A stretch of 64,000 nucleotides of DNA, from NCBI RefSeq assembly GCF_000379065.1, contig NZ_KB900614.1, forward strand, positions 456,421-520,420, in the 5' to 3' direction. A program made the translations under genes and the position numbers. Below are positions 44,631 through 54,071 of the stretch, piece after piece. This stretch comes from Salinispora mooreana. GTDB lineage: Bacteria > Actinomycetota > Actinomycetes > Mycobacteriales > Micromonosporaceae. A model generated the notes under the pieces. The model ran no database searches and was not told where the DNA came from. It worked only from the letters and a program-made list of their open reading frames with translations. Every line of letters begins with the position of its first letter. The stretch's first letter is position 1.

Positions 44631-44888
44631 ATGCTCAGCAAAGAGGATCAGCGCAGGTTCGAGCAGATCACCCGCAACCTCCGGGAGAGCGACCCGGCAT
44701 TCTTCGCCCGGCTGGACCATCGGGCGAAAGGACACCGCGGCCGATGGTTGATGTTGTTGACCATCGTGCTCTGGGCGGCGCTCCCGGCGACAACTGTGCT
44801 TGCCGGCCCGATGGCTGGCGCGATCTGCGCGGTGGTCCTGGTAGCCAACGCCGTGGTCATGTGGCGCTTCCGGCGCCGCTGGCTATGA
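44631..44888 (+). CDS. DUF3040 small membrane protein
   Basis: An 85-residue protein: MLSKEDQRRFEQITRNLRESDPAFFARL at the start is the DUF3040 signature, followed by two transmembrane helices (LMLLTIVLWAALPATTVLAG and AICAVVLVANAVVMW) and a basic tail. Actinobacteria-specific, function unknown. TGAGGGGA precedes the ATG. Confidence 0.88.
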   Translation: MLSKEDQRRFEQITRNLRESDPAFFARLDHRAKGHRGRWLMLLTIVLWAALPATTVLAGPMAGAICAVVLVANAVVMWRFRRRWL

Positions 44889-44914
44889 GTCGCCCGGCGT
44901 TCCGCCGCGGACGG

Positions 44915-45829
44915 TCAGTCGGTGCCCTGCTCGCCGAGCCGCCGATAAGCCCGGCGTAGTCGCTCCACCAGCCCGGGGCCACCGATGGCCGGGGCAGGCG
45001 CACCGAGCTGCCGCAACAGCAGCTCAGTCCCGGTCGCCAAGGTCGGCGGTCGGTCGGGCAGCGGAACCGGAGGGGACCAGAACCGGTCCACCGCGTCGGC
45101 CAGCGACGCCGCCGGCAGACCCGCCACCGATCGCGCGGCACCGGTCACCGGCGCCGAGGAGATCTCGTCCGAGTCGGACGGCTCGGGTACGGCGTCGGCG
45201 CCACCCCGGCGCACCCGCAGCCGGTCCAGCAACTCGTCTCGCCCACGGCCGCGCCAATGCAGCAACGCGAACGGGTCGGCGTCGAACGCCTCGGCGAGCA
45301 GGTAGAAGGTCGCGGCGAGATGCTTGCACGGCACTGCGCCGTCGGGGCAGCTACACCACTGGCCCAGCTCGGCCAGGCCGGCGGGAAACAGCGGCGCACC
45401 CGCCGCGATGAAGAGCTCCTCCAACTCAGCGGGGAGATCACCGGCGAGTAGGCGCGCACTGAAGAACGCCTGCGCGGTCAGCTCCTCCTCCACTCGGGAC
45501 CAGAGCGTCGCCGGAAAGGGTGCCAGCGTGATCCGCACCTCGTACGGCCGGGATCGCGAGCCCTGCACCGCGGCCGTCACCTCGCCCGGTGTCACGTCCA
45601 GCCGCAGCACCTGCCCCGCCCGGGCGTACGACCGACCACGGGTGAGGCGGGTGCCCAGCGCGAAGGACTCCAGCACCTCCAGAAACCGCCGGGACCACCA
45701 GGAGGTGCCGATCGCGCCACGGGTGCTGCGCGCTCGCAACCCACCGGCGACCCGGCGCGGCGGACCGTAGTCGGCGAACCGGTCGGCCGCGCGGCCCGGC
45801 CTGTCGCTGCCAGCGGCCCGCGGACTCAT
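44915..45829 (-). CDS. SWIM zinc-finger protein
   Basis: A 304-residue protein with the SWIM motif C-x-C-x(n)-C-x-H in CSCPDGAVPCKHLAA. The N-terminal part holds IGTSWWSRRFLEVLESFALGTRLTRGRSYARAGQVL, the conserved block of SWIM partners of SNF2 helicases. Its ATG overlaps the stop of the SNF2 gene by 4 bp, so the two are cotranscribed and probably form a complex acting on DNA. ATG at 45829. Role in repair or remodelling is inferred from the family. Confidence 0.9.
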   Translation of the reverse strand: MSPRAAGSDRPGRAADRFADYGPPRRVAGGLRARSTRGAIGTSWWSRRFLEVLESFALGTRLTRGRSYARAGQVLRLDVTPGEVTAAVQGSRSRPYEVRITLAPFPATLWSRVEEELTAQAFFSARLLAGDLPAELEELFIAAGAPLFPAGLAELGQWCSCPDGAVPCKHLAATFYLLAEAFDADPFALLHWRGRGRDELLDRLRVRRGGADAVPEPSDSDEISSAPVTGAARSVAGLPAASLADAVDRFWSPPVPLPDRPPTLATGTELLLRQLGAPAPAIGGPGLVERLRRAYRRLGEQGTD

Positions 45830-48800
45830 TCGGCCACCGCCCCGGCCTCCAGCTGGAACAGCTCCCGCAGCTGCGCCGTGGACAGCTCGGTCACCCACTG
45901 CTCACCGGTGCCCACCACGGTCGAGGCGAGCCGGCGCTTGTCGGCGATGAGGGCGGCGACCTTCTCCTCCACCGTGCCGGCGCAGACGAACTTTCGGACC
46001 TGAACGCGCCGCCGCTGCCCGATCCGGAACGCCCGGTCCGTGGCCTGGTCCTCCACCGCCGGATTCCACCAACGGTCAACGTGCACAACGTGGTTGGCCG
46101 CGGTCAGGGTGAGACCGGTACCACCGGCCTTGAGCGAGAGCACGAAGAGCGCGGGGCCGTCCGGTGCCTGGAACCGGGTCACCATCGCGTCCCGGTCGGC
46201 CTTACCCACGCCGCCGTGCAGGAACAGGGTCTCCTGTCCGAACCGCGCCGACAGGTGGCCGCGCAGCATCCCGCCGAACTCGGCGTACTGGGTGAAGAGC
46301 AGAGCCTTCTCCCCGGCGGCAAGCACCTCGTCGAGGATCTCCTCCAGCCGGGCCAGCTTGCCGGAGCGGCCGGCCAGCGTCGAGTTGTCCCGCAGCAGGT
46401 GCGCCGGATGGTTACAGACCTGCTTGAGCCGGGTCATGGCGGCCAGCACGAGCCCACGCCGCTCGATGCCCTCGCTGGACTCGATCTGGGCCATCATGTC
46501 GTCCACCACCGCTCGGTAGAGGGCAGCCTGCTCCGCGGTCAGACTGCACACCACCTCCATCTCCAGCTTCTCCGGCAGGTCGGAGATGATCGAGGAGTCG
46601 GTCTTGAGTCGACGCAGCACGAACGGGCCGGTGATCCGGCGCAGCCGCTCGGCCGCCTCCGCGTCGCCGTGCCGCTCGATCGGTTCGGCGTACCGCTTCT
46701 TGAACTCGGCGGCCGGGCCGAGCAGGCCGGGATTGGCGAACTGCATGATCGACCAGAGGTCAGCGAGCCGGTTCTCCACCGGGGTGCCGGTGACCGCGAT
46801 CCGATGCCGGGCGGGCAACGCGCGAACCGCCTCGGCTTGCCGGGTCGAGGCGTTCTTGATGGCCTGCGCCTCGTCCACCACCACCCGATGCCAGTCGATC
46901 CCGGCGAGTTCCCCCGCATCGCGGGCAGCCACCGTGTACGTGGTGAGGACCAGGTCCGCGCCCGCCACCGCCGCGGTGAGTGCCGCCCCCCGGGCCCGCT
47001 CAGCGCCGTGATGCACATGGATCCGTACGCGGGGGGTGAAGGTCGCCGCCTCCCGCTGCCAGTTACCGACCAGTGACATCGGAGCGACCAACAGGGTCGG
47101 GCCGACGCCCGGTGGATCGCTGGCGAGCAACGCGAGTAGCTGCACCGTCTTACCGAGACCCATGTCGTCGGCGAGCACGCCGCCCAGGCCGAGGGACTGG
47201 AGGAAGGCCAGCCAGGCCAGTCCTCGCCGCTGGTAGGGGCGGAGCACGCCGTGAAAGGACGGGGCCGGGTCCACCGGGGTGAGTTGCCGCTCCACGGCTC
47301 CGGCGAGCAGATCCCCCAGCGCACCGTCGGCCGCCACCTCGAGTACCGGCAACGCGTCGGCGGCGGGGTCGGCGAGGCCCTGCCGCAGCAGGTCGCCGAC
47401 GGTCAGCTCGCCGGTTGAACGGAGCAGCCGCAGGCCGGCGGCGAGACGCTTCGGGTCCAACTCCACCCACCGCCCACGCAGCTGAACCAACGGGGATTTC
47501 AGCGCGGCCAGTGACTCCAGTTCCTCGGCGGTCAGCGGCTGTTCGCCGAGGGACACCTCCCAGCGGTAGTCCACCAGGGCGTCCAGCCCCACCCCTCCGC
47601 CCGCCCCGGCCACGGTGCCCGGGGCGGTACGGCTCTGGGCATGTAGTCGAGCGCCGAGCCGGGACGAGGGACGCCGCCACCACGAGGGCAACAACACCGC
47701 GAACCCGGCTGCGTGCAGCACCGGCGCGCCGTCGCGGAGAAAGCGGTGCGCGCCCGCGGCGTCCAGCTCCAGCGCCTCCGGGGTGGCGGTGCGCAGGGAC
47801 GAGTTCAGCTCCGGCCAGAGCCGGCTGGCCCGCCCCAATTCGGCCAGCAGGGCCTCCTGCGGAGCGGCTGGGCCGGGTAGGTCCACCGGCTCGTGCCAGA
47901 TCCGCGCGGCATCAACGTGCAGGCCCGGCTGGTCAGCGGGCTGTAGGCCGAACTCGACCCGCCAGGGACCCTCGGCCGCGACCAGCCCGCCGGCCACCAG
48001 CTCGGAGAACCCGTCTGTCGGCGGCTCCACCAGCCGAAAGCTGGCCCGGACGGAACCTCCCACCGCATCGCGCTGCCAGGCGTCCAACTCACCACGCAGG
48101 GTGTCGAGCTCCACCGGGTCGGCGGCAAAGTCACGACGCGGGCCGGTGAGCGCCGCCAGCCACGCCGTGACCGCACCCCGCGGACGAGCGCCCCGGGCAA
48201 GGGAGGTATCCGCGAGGGCGACCCGCACGGCCGCATCGGTGAGCGCGTCAAGCGCCTCGGCCACCAGTTCCCCGGGCTCCCCGGCGGCGGCCCTCGGTCG
48301 CCTCGCGCCCCGAGCCCGCGGCGGCGCGCCACCGTTGGCGGGCGCTTCAGCTCCGCTGGATACAAGCGCATCCGGCGCGCCGGTCACGACGAGCGGATCC
48401 GGATCGACCTCGACGGCGGCGCGGGCCGCGGGCGGCAGGGCGAGCGCGAGGGCACGGACCCAGCCGGCGTCCACGCCGGTGAGCAGCGGCCGCCACACCG
48501 CCCACGCGGCGGCGCTGGCCCGCTCCCCCGAAGTCGGTGTCAGCCGGGCCGGGGCGGCTCGACCAACGCGGGTGGCGCCCGTACGTTGCCGCCGTGTCGC
48601 TGAGACCGGCCGCAGTGCACCGCCGGGCTCCGGCCGGACGCCGGGCAGGACCCGACCGCGGGCGGCGAGGTCCACGGCGAAGGCCGCCAGCTCCGCAAGG
48701 TGACGCAGGGTGGCGCCGGGTACGGCGTCCGGTAGCGCGCCGGCCGCGGTGACCCGCGACAGCAGCGACAGGGCGGTGTTCGGGGCGTACACCAGGGCGG

Positions 48801-49107
48801 GCACCCGCCACCCGGCCAGGGTGACCGGCCCACGGAGCGGCTCCACCGGCGCGGTGCGGACCAGCTCCGGTGAGTCCAGCGGCGAACCAGCTCGGGTGGG
48901 CAGGGTGAGCAGCGCCGTGCCGGGCGCGGTCGGCTCGGCGACCTCGGCCAGGGCTGCGGCGAGCACGGGGTGACCGGCGGCGAACGGGTGTGGTCGCTCG
49001 CGGGGCGCCCGCCCGGCCCGGCGAGCTGCCCGCGGCGAGGACGTGCTGTCCTCGGCCCAGATGGCGAGCCCGCTGCCGAGCCGCCACGACCCGTGGACAA
49101 CCAGCAC
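45826..49107 (-). CDS. SNF2-family DNA-dependent ATPase/helicase
   Basis: A 1093-residue Swi2/Snf2 enzyme. The C-terminal half carries DDMGLGKTVQLLALL (Walker A), VVVDEAQAIKN (DEAQ box), ALTGTPVENRLADLWSI-like block (AVTGTPVENRLADLWSI), LHGGVGKADRDAMVTRF and VDRWWNPAVEDQATDRAFRIGQ (motifs V-VI). The long N-terminal half (about 600 residues) is the actinobacterial SNF2 extension. Such enzymes move along double-stranded DNA and affect repair or recombination. GTG at 49107. Coupled to the SWIM gene. Confidence 0.93.
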   Translation of the reverse strand: MLVVHGSWRLGSGLAIWAEDSTSSPRAARRAGRAPRERPHPFAAGHPVLAAALAEVAEPTAPGTALLTLPTRAGSPLDSPELVRTAPVEPLRGPVTLAGWRVPALVYAPNTALSLLSRVTAAGALPDAVPGATLRHLAELAAFAVDLAARGRVLPGVRPEPGGALRPVSATRRQRTGATRVGRAAPARLTPTSGERASAAAWAVWRPLLTGVDAGWVRALALALPPAARAAVEVDPDPLVVTGAPDALVSSGAEAPANGGAPPRARGARRPRAAAGEPGELVAEALDALTDAAVRVALADTSLARGARPRGAVTAWLAALTGPRRDFAADPVELDTLRGELDAWQRDAVGGSVRASFRLVEPPTDGFSELVAGGLVAAEGPWRVEFGLQPADQPGLHVDAARIWHEPVDLPGPAAPQEALLAELGRASRLWPELNSSLRTATPEALELDAAGAHRFLRDGAPVLHAAGFAVLLPSWWRRPSSRLGARLHAQSRTAPGTVAGAGGGVGLDALVDYRWEVSLGEQPLTAEELESLAALKSPLVQLRGRWVELDPKRLAAGLRLLRSTGELTVGDLLRQGLADPAADALPVLEVAADGALGDLLAGAVERQLTPVDPAPSFHGVLRPYQRRGLAWLAFLQSLGLGGVLADDMGLGKTVQLLALLASDPPGVGPTLLVAPMSLVGNWQREAATFTPRVRIHVHHGAERARGAALTAAVAGADLVLTTYTVAARDAGELAGIDWHRVVVDEAQAIKNASTRQAEAVRALPARHRIAVTGTPVENRLADLWSIMQFANPGLLGPAAEFKKRYAEPIERHGDAEAAERLRRITGPFVLRRLKTDSSIISDLPEKLEMEVVCSLTAEQAALYRAVVDDMMAQIESSEGIERRGLVLAAMTRLKQVCNHPAHLLRDNSTLAGRSGKLARLEEILDEVLAAGEKALLFTQYAEFGGMLRGHLSARFGQETLFLHGGVGKADRDAMVTRFQAPDGPALFVLSLKAGGTGLTLTAANHVVHVDRWWNPAVEDQATDRAFRIGQRRRVQVRKFVCAGTVEEKVAALIADKRRLASTVVGTGEQWVTELSTAQLRELFQLEAGAVAE

Positions 49108-49259
49108 GCGGCCTCCCCTCGTCGGCGCCCCGGCCCAGGATAGGCGGGATGGCTGCCAGGCTCGTCACCGCCGTAGCAGACCCGCTCCTGCCCCGTACCG
49201 GTTTTCCGGGGCCGACGCTTCCGCTCCGCCGACGCGTCGGTCGGGGCAGGATGGGGCGC

Positions 49260-49466
49260 ATGGCGCCAACCGTGGAGATTCCGCTGGCCGGTGGTTCGTC
49301 CGACGGGCAGACCGTCACCGTCGAACTGGACCCGAACGGTCGCCCACCGCTGACCCACCACCACCTCGGCGACGGCGGACTCGCCGACGCCGAGATCTAC
49401 GAGTTGGAGACAGTGGCGGGAGATGCCCGGAGGTGGCGCTACTGCTGGCGGGGTACGGCGGTCTGA
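49260..49466 (+). CDS. Small conserved hypothetical protein
   Basis: A 68-residue protein (MAPTVEIPLAGGSSDGQTVTVELDPNGRPP then HHHLGDGGLADAEIYELETV), with a Gly/Asp-rich amphipathic pattern and an orderly composition unlike a shadow. No family recognised. An in-frame ATG three codons earlier is possible; GGGGCAGG precedes it. Confidence 0.5.
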   Translation: MAPTVEIPLAGGSSDGQTVTVELDPNGRPPLTHHHLGDGGLADAEIYELETVAGDARRWRYCWRGTAV

Positions 49467-49471
49467 CCGGC

Positions 49472-50620
49472 TCACCCGTCCACGGAGACCATCGACTGGG
49501 TCCGGAGACTCTCCAGCACCACGCGAGTCACCTTCGAGGTGCCCCGGGCCTCCTCGCACACCTCGGCGACCCGCCGGGCGGTGGCCTCGGCGCGCTGGTC
49601 CCGCTCGTCCCACAGCCGGTCGACCTCGGCCAGCAGCGGGCCCTCGACCTCCCGCTCCACCCCGCGCAGGGCGGGGACGCCGAGGCGCTGGGCCAGATCG
49701 AAGACCTTGCCGGCATACGGCAGAGGAAGAAACGGCGTGTTCACCATCGCGGCGAAGATCAGAAAGTGCAGCCGCATGCCAACCGCCAGGTCGAAGTGAC
49801 GCATCAGGCCGAGCACCTGTTGGGGTGAGTAGCTTCCGTGCAGGATGCGCCCCCGTTCGGCGGCGACCATGTGTGACAACACGCCGTGGGAGTGCCGAAT
49901 ATCGTCCCGCTCCATCGGGACGAAAAGAACATTGGCGTCGATTCGGTGCACCAAGAAGTCACCGATCTGGGCCAGGAGCCGGTGGTAGCCGTCAACATCG
50001 AGCCGTTCGGCGGCCCGCCCCGGTTCACGCACACTCATCCCAACCAGATGCCGACCCGCCGGCACTCCCTCCTCCCGAAGCAGGTGCACGGGGAAGTCCT
50101 CCGGCTCCAGAAGAAACGCCGGATCCGCGGTGACCGTGATCGGGTTGAGCAGCCCGGCCTCCTCCAGGAGCATCCGAGACTCCTGGTCCCGCACCGTGAC
50201 CTGGGTTGCCCCGGCCAACGTCTCGCGGACCATCCCGGTGTCCACGATCTCACTGAGCGGGCCGACCCCCACCGCGTAGGTGAGCAGCGGCAGGCCACGC
50301 TCCTGGGCGACCCGGACGACCCGCAGGTATCGGCGGGCCTCCTGGTCGTAGAGGATCCCGCCGCCCCCCAGGATGAGCAGATCGAGCTGGGCGAGCAGCG
50401 GGGACGAGTCGGTGCGGCTCACCCCCTCCCACGGCACCGCCTCCACCTCCGGGTGAGCCGCCCGGGTGTGGTCGGGGTTGCGGGAGAAGACAATGATCCG
50501 GGCGTTCGGCTCCTGCTCCCGCAGGTCGGCCAGGAGGCCGGTGAGGATTGCCTCGTCACCGAGGTTACGACCGCCGTACGAGCCGAGCACACCGATGGTC
50601 AAGCCGGTGCCAGCTGTCAT
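49472..50620 (-). CDS. csaB: Polysaccharide pyruvyltransferase, CsaB-like
   Basis: A 382-residue protein of the pyruvyltransferase family, which adds a ketal pyruvate to cell-wall sugars and in Bacillus anchors S-layer proteins. Landmarks: IGVLGSYGGRNLGDEAILTGLLADL, LDLLILGGGGILYDQEARRYL and HFDLAVGMRLHFLIFA. GGAGGAG sits 6 bp before the ATG at 50620. An in-frame upstream extension is shadow. The symbol is by family; the real acceptor is not known. Confidence 0.85.
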   Translation of the reverse strand: MTAGTGLTIGVLGSYGGRNLGDEAILTGLLADLREQEPNARIIVFSRNPDHTRAAHPEVEAVPWEGVSRTDSSPLLAQLDLLILGGGGILYDQEARRYLRVVRVAQERGLPLLTYAVGVGPLSEIVDTGMVRETLAGATQVTVRDQESRMLLEEAGLLNPITVTADPAFLLEPEDFPVHLLREEGVPAGRHLVGMSVREPGRAAERLDVDGYHRLLAQIGDFLVHRIDANVLFVPMERDDIRHSHGVLSHMVAAERGRILHGSYSPQQVLGLMRHFDLAVGMRLHFLIFAAMVNTPFLPLPYAGKVFDLAQRLGVPALRGVEREVEGPLLAEVDRLWDERDQRAEATARRVAEVCEEARGTSKVTRVVLESLRTQSMVSVDG

Positions 50621-50754
50621 CCGTCGCTCCTCCCGGGTGCGTCCACGCGGACTTCCCGGAACGCCGAGGAACAGTCCTGCCTCGGCGGCCGGTGGGGGCG
50701 CAGGAGCGCGACCGGGCCGACGGCGGATAAAACGTCGTCGGGCCGGGGCCGGTG

Positions 50755-51552
50755 TCAGCCGGGAGGACCGGCGGGGTGGGTGAGGAAGGGCAGCACCGCC
50801 GCCGGCAGGGCCGGGGACGAGAGGATGTCGTAGTGGGTGAGGCCGGGCAGCACCGCCAACCGGGCGGCCGACCGGCCGGTACCGTCCCAGTCGGCGTCCC
50901 GGTGACCGCCACCGAGCAGCCCGAAGAACTCCACCATGTGCGCAGTGGCCACCGAGTCCGCGTCGGCGAAGACCAGCAACGTGGGCAGGACGAGGGCGGC
51001 CACCTCCGCCGACCAGTCGTACTCGCGCCGCAGCAGCTCCCCCGACTTCGCCCATAGCTGGGGCCACTCGGCTGGCCGGGGCGCGATCCGGAGGTACCGT
51101 TGGTGCGCTGGGGTGCCCTGCATCCGCTCCCCAACCGCCTCGTCCTGCTGCGCCATCGCGGTGCGGGTCGCTTGATACCAGCCCTGCTGGCGGCAGGGCG
51201 CGGAGACCACCACCAGCCGGCCGACCAGGTCCGGATGCTGGATCGCGGTACGCAGCCCCACCCCGCCGCCCAGCGAGTATCCGAGCACGTCAACCTTAGG
51301 CAGACCAAGCGTCGTGACCAACGCGGCGACATCGTCGGCCAGTGACTCGTACCGGAGCGGACGGTCCACGTCGGCGGTGCGGCCATGCCCCTGAAGATCC
51401 ACCGCGAGGACGCTGCGCCGCTCCGTCAGGGCTGGCAGAAGCGGGGCGAACGCTTCGGTCGACCCGAGGCCGCCGTGCAGCAACACCAGCGGGTGTCCGG
51501 CGCCGTGCCACTCATACCACATTCGAAGCCCGTTGACATCGGCGTAGCTCAC
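50755..51552 (-). CDS. Alpha/beta hydrolase
   Basis: A 265-residue hydrolase. Ser in VLGYSLGGGVGLRTA is the nucleophile, with oxyanion-hole HGGLGSTEAFAPLLPAL; the acid is in LLVFADADSVA and the His in LPGLTHYDIL. Triad complete. No signal peptide. Substrate unknown; similar proteins include prolyl iminopeptidase-type and lactonase-type enzymes. Confidence 0.87.
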   Translation of the reverse strand: MSYADVNGLRMWYEWHGAGHPLVLLHGGLGSTEAFAPLLPALTERRSVLAVDLQGHGRTADVDRPLRYESLADDVAALVTTLGLPKVDVLGYSLGGGVGLRTAIQHPDLVGRLVVVSAPCRQQGWYQATRTAMAQQDEAVGERMQGTPAHQRYLRIAPRPAEWPQLWAKSGELLRREYDWSAEVAALVLPTLLVFADADSVATAHMVEFFGLLGGGHRDADWDGTGRSAARLAVLPGLTHYDILSSPALPAAVLPFLTHPAGPPG

Positions 51553-51819
51553 GGTTCCCCACCCGTCCTCTGGCGGCCCGCATCACCGTGCATACCGGCG
51601 ATCCTATTGCCCAGTTGTCGCCGTCGGTGCTGACCGTTCCAGGTCCGTCGCGGAACCGGACAACCCGTTCCGACTGCTCGCCTGCGTCCCGGCGGCCCTG
51701 GTGGCCGAACACCGTTGGGCGTCGGCTCGTCGGGAGCTGCTCGGCGCACCGGCCGCGCGCGGGGGCGACGCCCTCGACGAAATTCGAACTTACCTCACGT
51801 TGATGGGTATGATCCGTGA

Positions 51820-52812
51820 ATGACAGGCAGGCCGGAGGCGACTAACGGTCGGAACCGACCACCACAATCATTCAGCCGCAGAAAAATGATGGCGCTGACC
51901 GGCGTCGCGGCACTTGGCGGGCTAACCGCCATCGCCGGGACGAAGAAAGCCCCATGGTGGACCGACCGCGGTGCCCACGGAAGTGATCCTGCCTGGATAG
52001 AGCCCCCCGTCGACACCATTGCCACCCCGGCGCCACCATCACCAACGGCTACCGCCACCGGCACGCTGCCGTCCCGACAAGAAATCATCAGTCGGTATGG
52101 CACCCGGACGCCACACTATTGGGGATTACATCCGGACAGCTCCTGGTCGACATTTCCGACCGACACCTCCCTGACTCGCAACTCCGCCTGCCTGACATTT
52201 GACGCGTGCAGCGACAGCAGCGGATACGACGAACGGCTGATCAACACGCTGCGGGAGCACCACATACCGGCGACGCTGTTTGTCAACCAGCGCTGGGCAA
52301 CCACTCATCGACAGGAATTTGAGAGCCTCGTGGCCGACCCCCTGTTCGAGATCGGCAATCACGGCACCAACCATCGCCCGCTGTCAGTTTCCGGTCGCTC
52401 TGCGTACGGAATCGCCGGCACGAAAGACGTTGCCGAGGTGTACGACGAAATTGCCGGAATGCACACGTGGATGGCCACCAACTACGACCTCCGACCAAGG
52501 TTCTTCCGCCCTGGAACAGCCCACGCCGACAACGTGGCCACGCAGGTGTCCCGAGCGATGGGCGAGTGGATCGTGATGTTCAGCGTCAACGGCGACTCCG
52601 GCGCCACCGCAAGCGCCAACCAGGTCTACCAGCAGTTCCTACTGCTCCGCCCCGGCGGAATCCTGCTGGCACACTTCAACCGCCCTGGGTCGGGGACAGC
52701 CGCCGGCGTCGAACGCGCACTGCCAGCTCTCACAGCCCGCGGCTTACGCTTCCGAAGACTCGACCACGTGCTCCCCGCTGCCACTTCTCCGGAGCAACCT
52801 CCCCGCTGGTGA
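51820..52812 (+). CDS. Tat-exported polysaccharide deacetylase
   Basis: A 330-residue protein with a twin-arginine signal (SFSRRKMMALTG then a hydrophobic stretch), a Pro/Thr-rich linker and a NodB domain. The domain contains ACLTFDACSD (catalytic Asp), GNHGTNHRPLS (His and His metal ligands in H-x3-H) and FFRPGTAHADN. It probably removes acetyl groups from wall polysaccharide or chitin-like substrates outside the cell. The ATG at 51820 follows a GATCCGTGA patch with no strong ribosome-binding site. Confidence 0.88.
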   Translation: MTGRPEATNGRNRPPQSFSRRKMMALTGVAALGGLTAIAGTKKAPWWTDRGAHGSDPAWIEPPVDTIATPAPPSPTATATGTLPSRQEIISRYGTRTPHYWGLHPDSSWSTFPTDTSLTRNSACLTFDACSDSSGYDERLINTLREHHIPATLFVNQRWATTHRQEFESLVADPLFEIGNHGTNHRPLSVSGRSAYGIAGTKDVAEVYDEIAGMHTWMATNYDLRPRFFRPGTAHADNVATQVSRAMGEWIVMFSVNGDSGATASANQVYQQFLLLRPGGILLAHFNRPGSGTAAGVERALPALTARGLRFRRLDHVLPAATSPEQPPRW

Positions 52813-53057
52813 CCGTCCACACCAGGCTAGGTCGACGCCACGACGCACTTGTCGGAGCACGCTGGTAGCCGCTGCCGACCGGCGCCTGCCCCTGCTCAGT
52901 CACCTCGAAAGTGGGTCGCTCCGGTCCTCTGAGAGTGCTTTCGGCACTCGCGCCGCCCCCGCCGGGTGACGATCAGGTGTCCGGATCTGGCGGAGACAGG
53001 GATGACGTGACGCAGACGGGTGGAGGACCGAGACACCGGTTTCGGCGAGACAGCGAG

Positions 53058-53696
53058 ATGTCCCGGGACACTGCCCGGGTAGAGGCCTTCAGCGACGCCG
53101 TGATCGCCGTCGCACTGACTCTGATGGCGGTGGAGCTGCTCCAGTTCAACCCGGAGGGAGCGGCCGACACAGACCTGGTGTCGCGGCTACAACAGGAGTG
53201 GCGAGCCTTCCTCGCCTACGTCATCACCTTCGCCGTCGTCGGCCAGATCTGGCTGGCCCACCACAACAGTTGGCGATACGTGGTCCGGGTCGACCAGATG
53301 CTGTTGGTGCTGAACCTGCTGATGCTGATGTTCGTGGCGGCCATCCCGTTCACGGCCAACCAACTCTCGGACCACCTTCGGGGCAGCGAACTGGACCAGC
53401 GGTTGTCGGCCGCGATCTACGTCGGCGCGGTGCTCGGCGAAGCGCTGTTTTTCAATCTGTCCTGGTGGTGGGCGCGCTGGCGCGGACTGCTCAACCCGGA
53501 TCTCGATCCCCGACTGGCGGCGTCGGTCTCCCGCCGCTACCTCATCCGCCCGCTGCTCTACCTGATCGCCTTCGCGATCGTCTTCATCAATCCAACCCTC
53601 AGCCTGCTGTCCTACCTACTTCTGGTGGCGATCTACGTCATCCGCGGCCCGGGCGACCTCCCGCCTTCCGGCCGGGCGAAAGACGAGTGTGACTAG
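53058..53696 (+). CDS. TMEM175-family potassium channel
   Basis: A 212-residue membrane protein with the defining FSD motif in helix 1 (RVEAFSDAVIAVALTLMAVE) and a second repeat of similar layout; six transmembrane helices predicted by eye. Bacterial TMEM175 forms weakly selective K+ channels. I prefer the ATG at 53058; a GTG at 53007 (after GGAGACAGGGATGAC) is possible and would add 17 residues. Isolated gene at the edge of the integrated element. Confidence 0.88.
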   Translation: MSRDTARVEAFSDAVIAVALTLMAVELLQFNPEGAADTDLVSRLQQEWRAFLAYVITFAVVGQIWLAHHNSWRYVVRVDQMLLVLNLLMLMFVAAIPFTANQLSDHLRGSELDQRLSAAIYVGAVLGEALFFNLSWWWARWRGLLNPDLDPRLAASVSRRYLIRPLLYLIAFAIVFINPTLSLLSYLLLVAIYVIRGPGDLPPSGRAKDECD

Positions 53697-53936
53697 CCGT
53701 CGGGTGGAGGCCGTGTCACAAAACGACCACGTCACTGTCGACCGGTCCATGTTGTCGACCTGCCCCGCCGGTAGGACCGGCACCGGGGGCAACCCGGGGA
53801 GACCCCCGGCGCCAAGGCAAGCCACCTGCCCGCTTCAAGGTCCGCAAAATCGACGGCCAGGTCTTTCCGAACCGCCGTGGCTGTCACGGCCTGGGAGGCG
53901 ACCTCCAGGCCCGTCGTCAGTGCTGGTGGTGCAGGG
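53697..53936. other. Intergenic region to element boundary, no gene
   Basis: No supported ORF. A 7-bp-stem hairpin at about 53783-53809 (CCGGGGG with CCCCCGG) may terminate the channel gene. The tRNA remnant begins at 53937. Confidence 0.4.
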
Positions 53937-53981
53937 TGGGCGCGGCAGGTTTCGAACCTGCGACCCCTCGCTTGTAAGGCG
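53937..53981 (-). other. tRNA-Val(UAC) 3' remnant, left attachment site
   Basis: On the minus strand this reads CGCCTTACAAGCG (3' part of the anticodon arm, anticodon TAC), a variable loop GAGGGGTC, the T arm GCAGGTTCGAAACCTGC, and acceptor CGCGCCC plus discriminator A. The 5' half is not there: only three base pairs of the anticodon stem can form. It looks like the duplicated end of a tRNA-Val gene, as left by a site-specific integrase. Chromosome lies to the left, element to the right. Confidence 0.7.
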
Positions 53982-54071
53982 TCCAGCTTCGAGCGGCCAA
54001 GCAACACGCGCTCACCGTGTTAGGAAGATGAGCGACAACCCTATAGGCGAGTTCTGCCTAACGCGATGAGC

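Noticed and set aside
49472..51067. A 531-residue version of the CsaB-like protein
   Set aside because: The extra N-terminus overlaps the hydrolase gene and is Arg/Gly-rich; a strong ribosome-binding site supports 50620.
53732..54007. A 91-residue ORF across the attachment site
   Set aside because: It translates the tRNA remnant and a GC hairpin; no protein pattern.
53937..54012. A functional tRNA-Val gene at the element boundary
   Set aside because: The 5' half does not form a D arm or complete anticodon stem; only the 3' half is tRNA-like.
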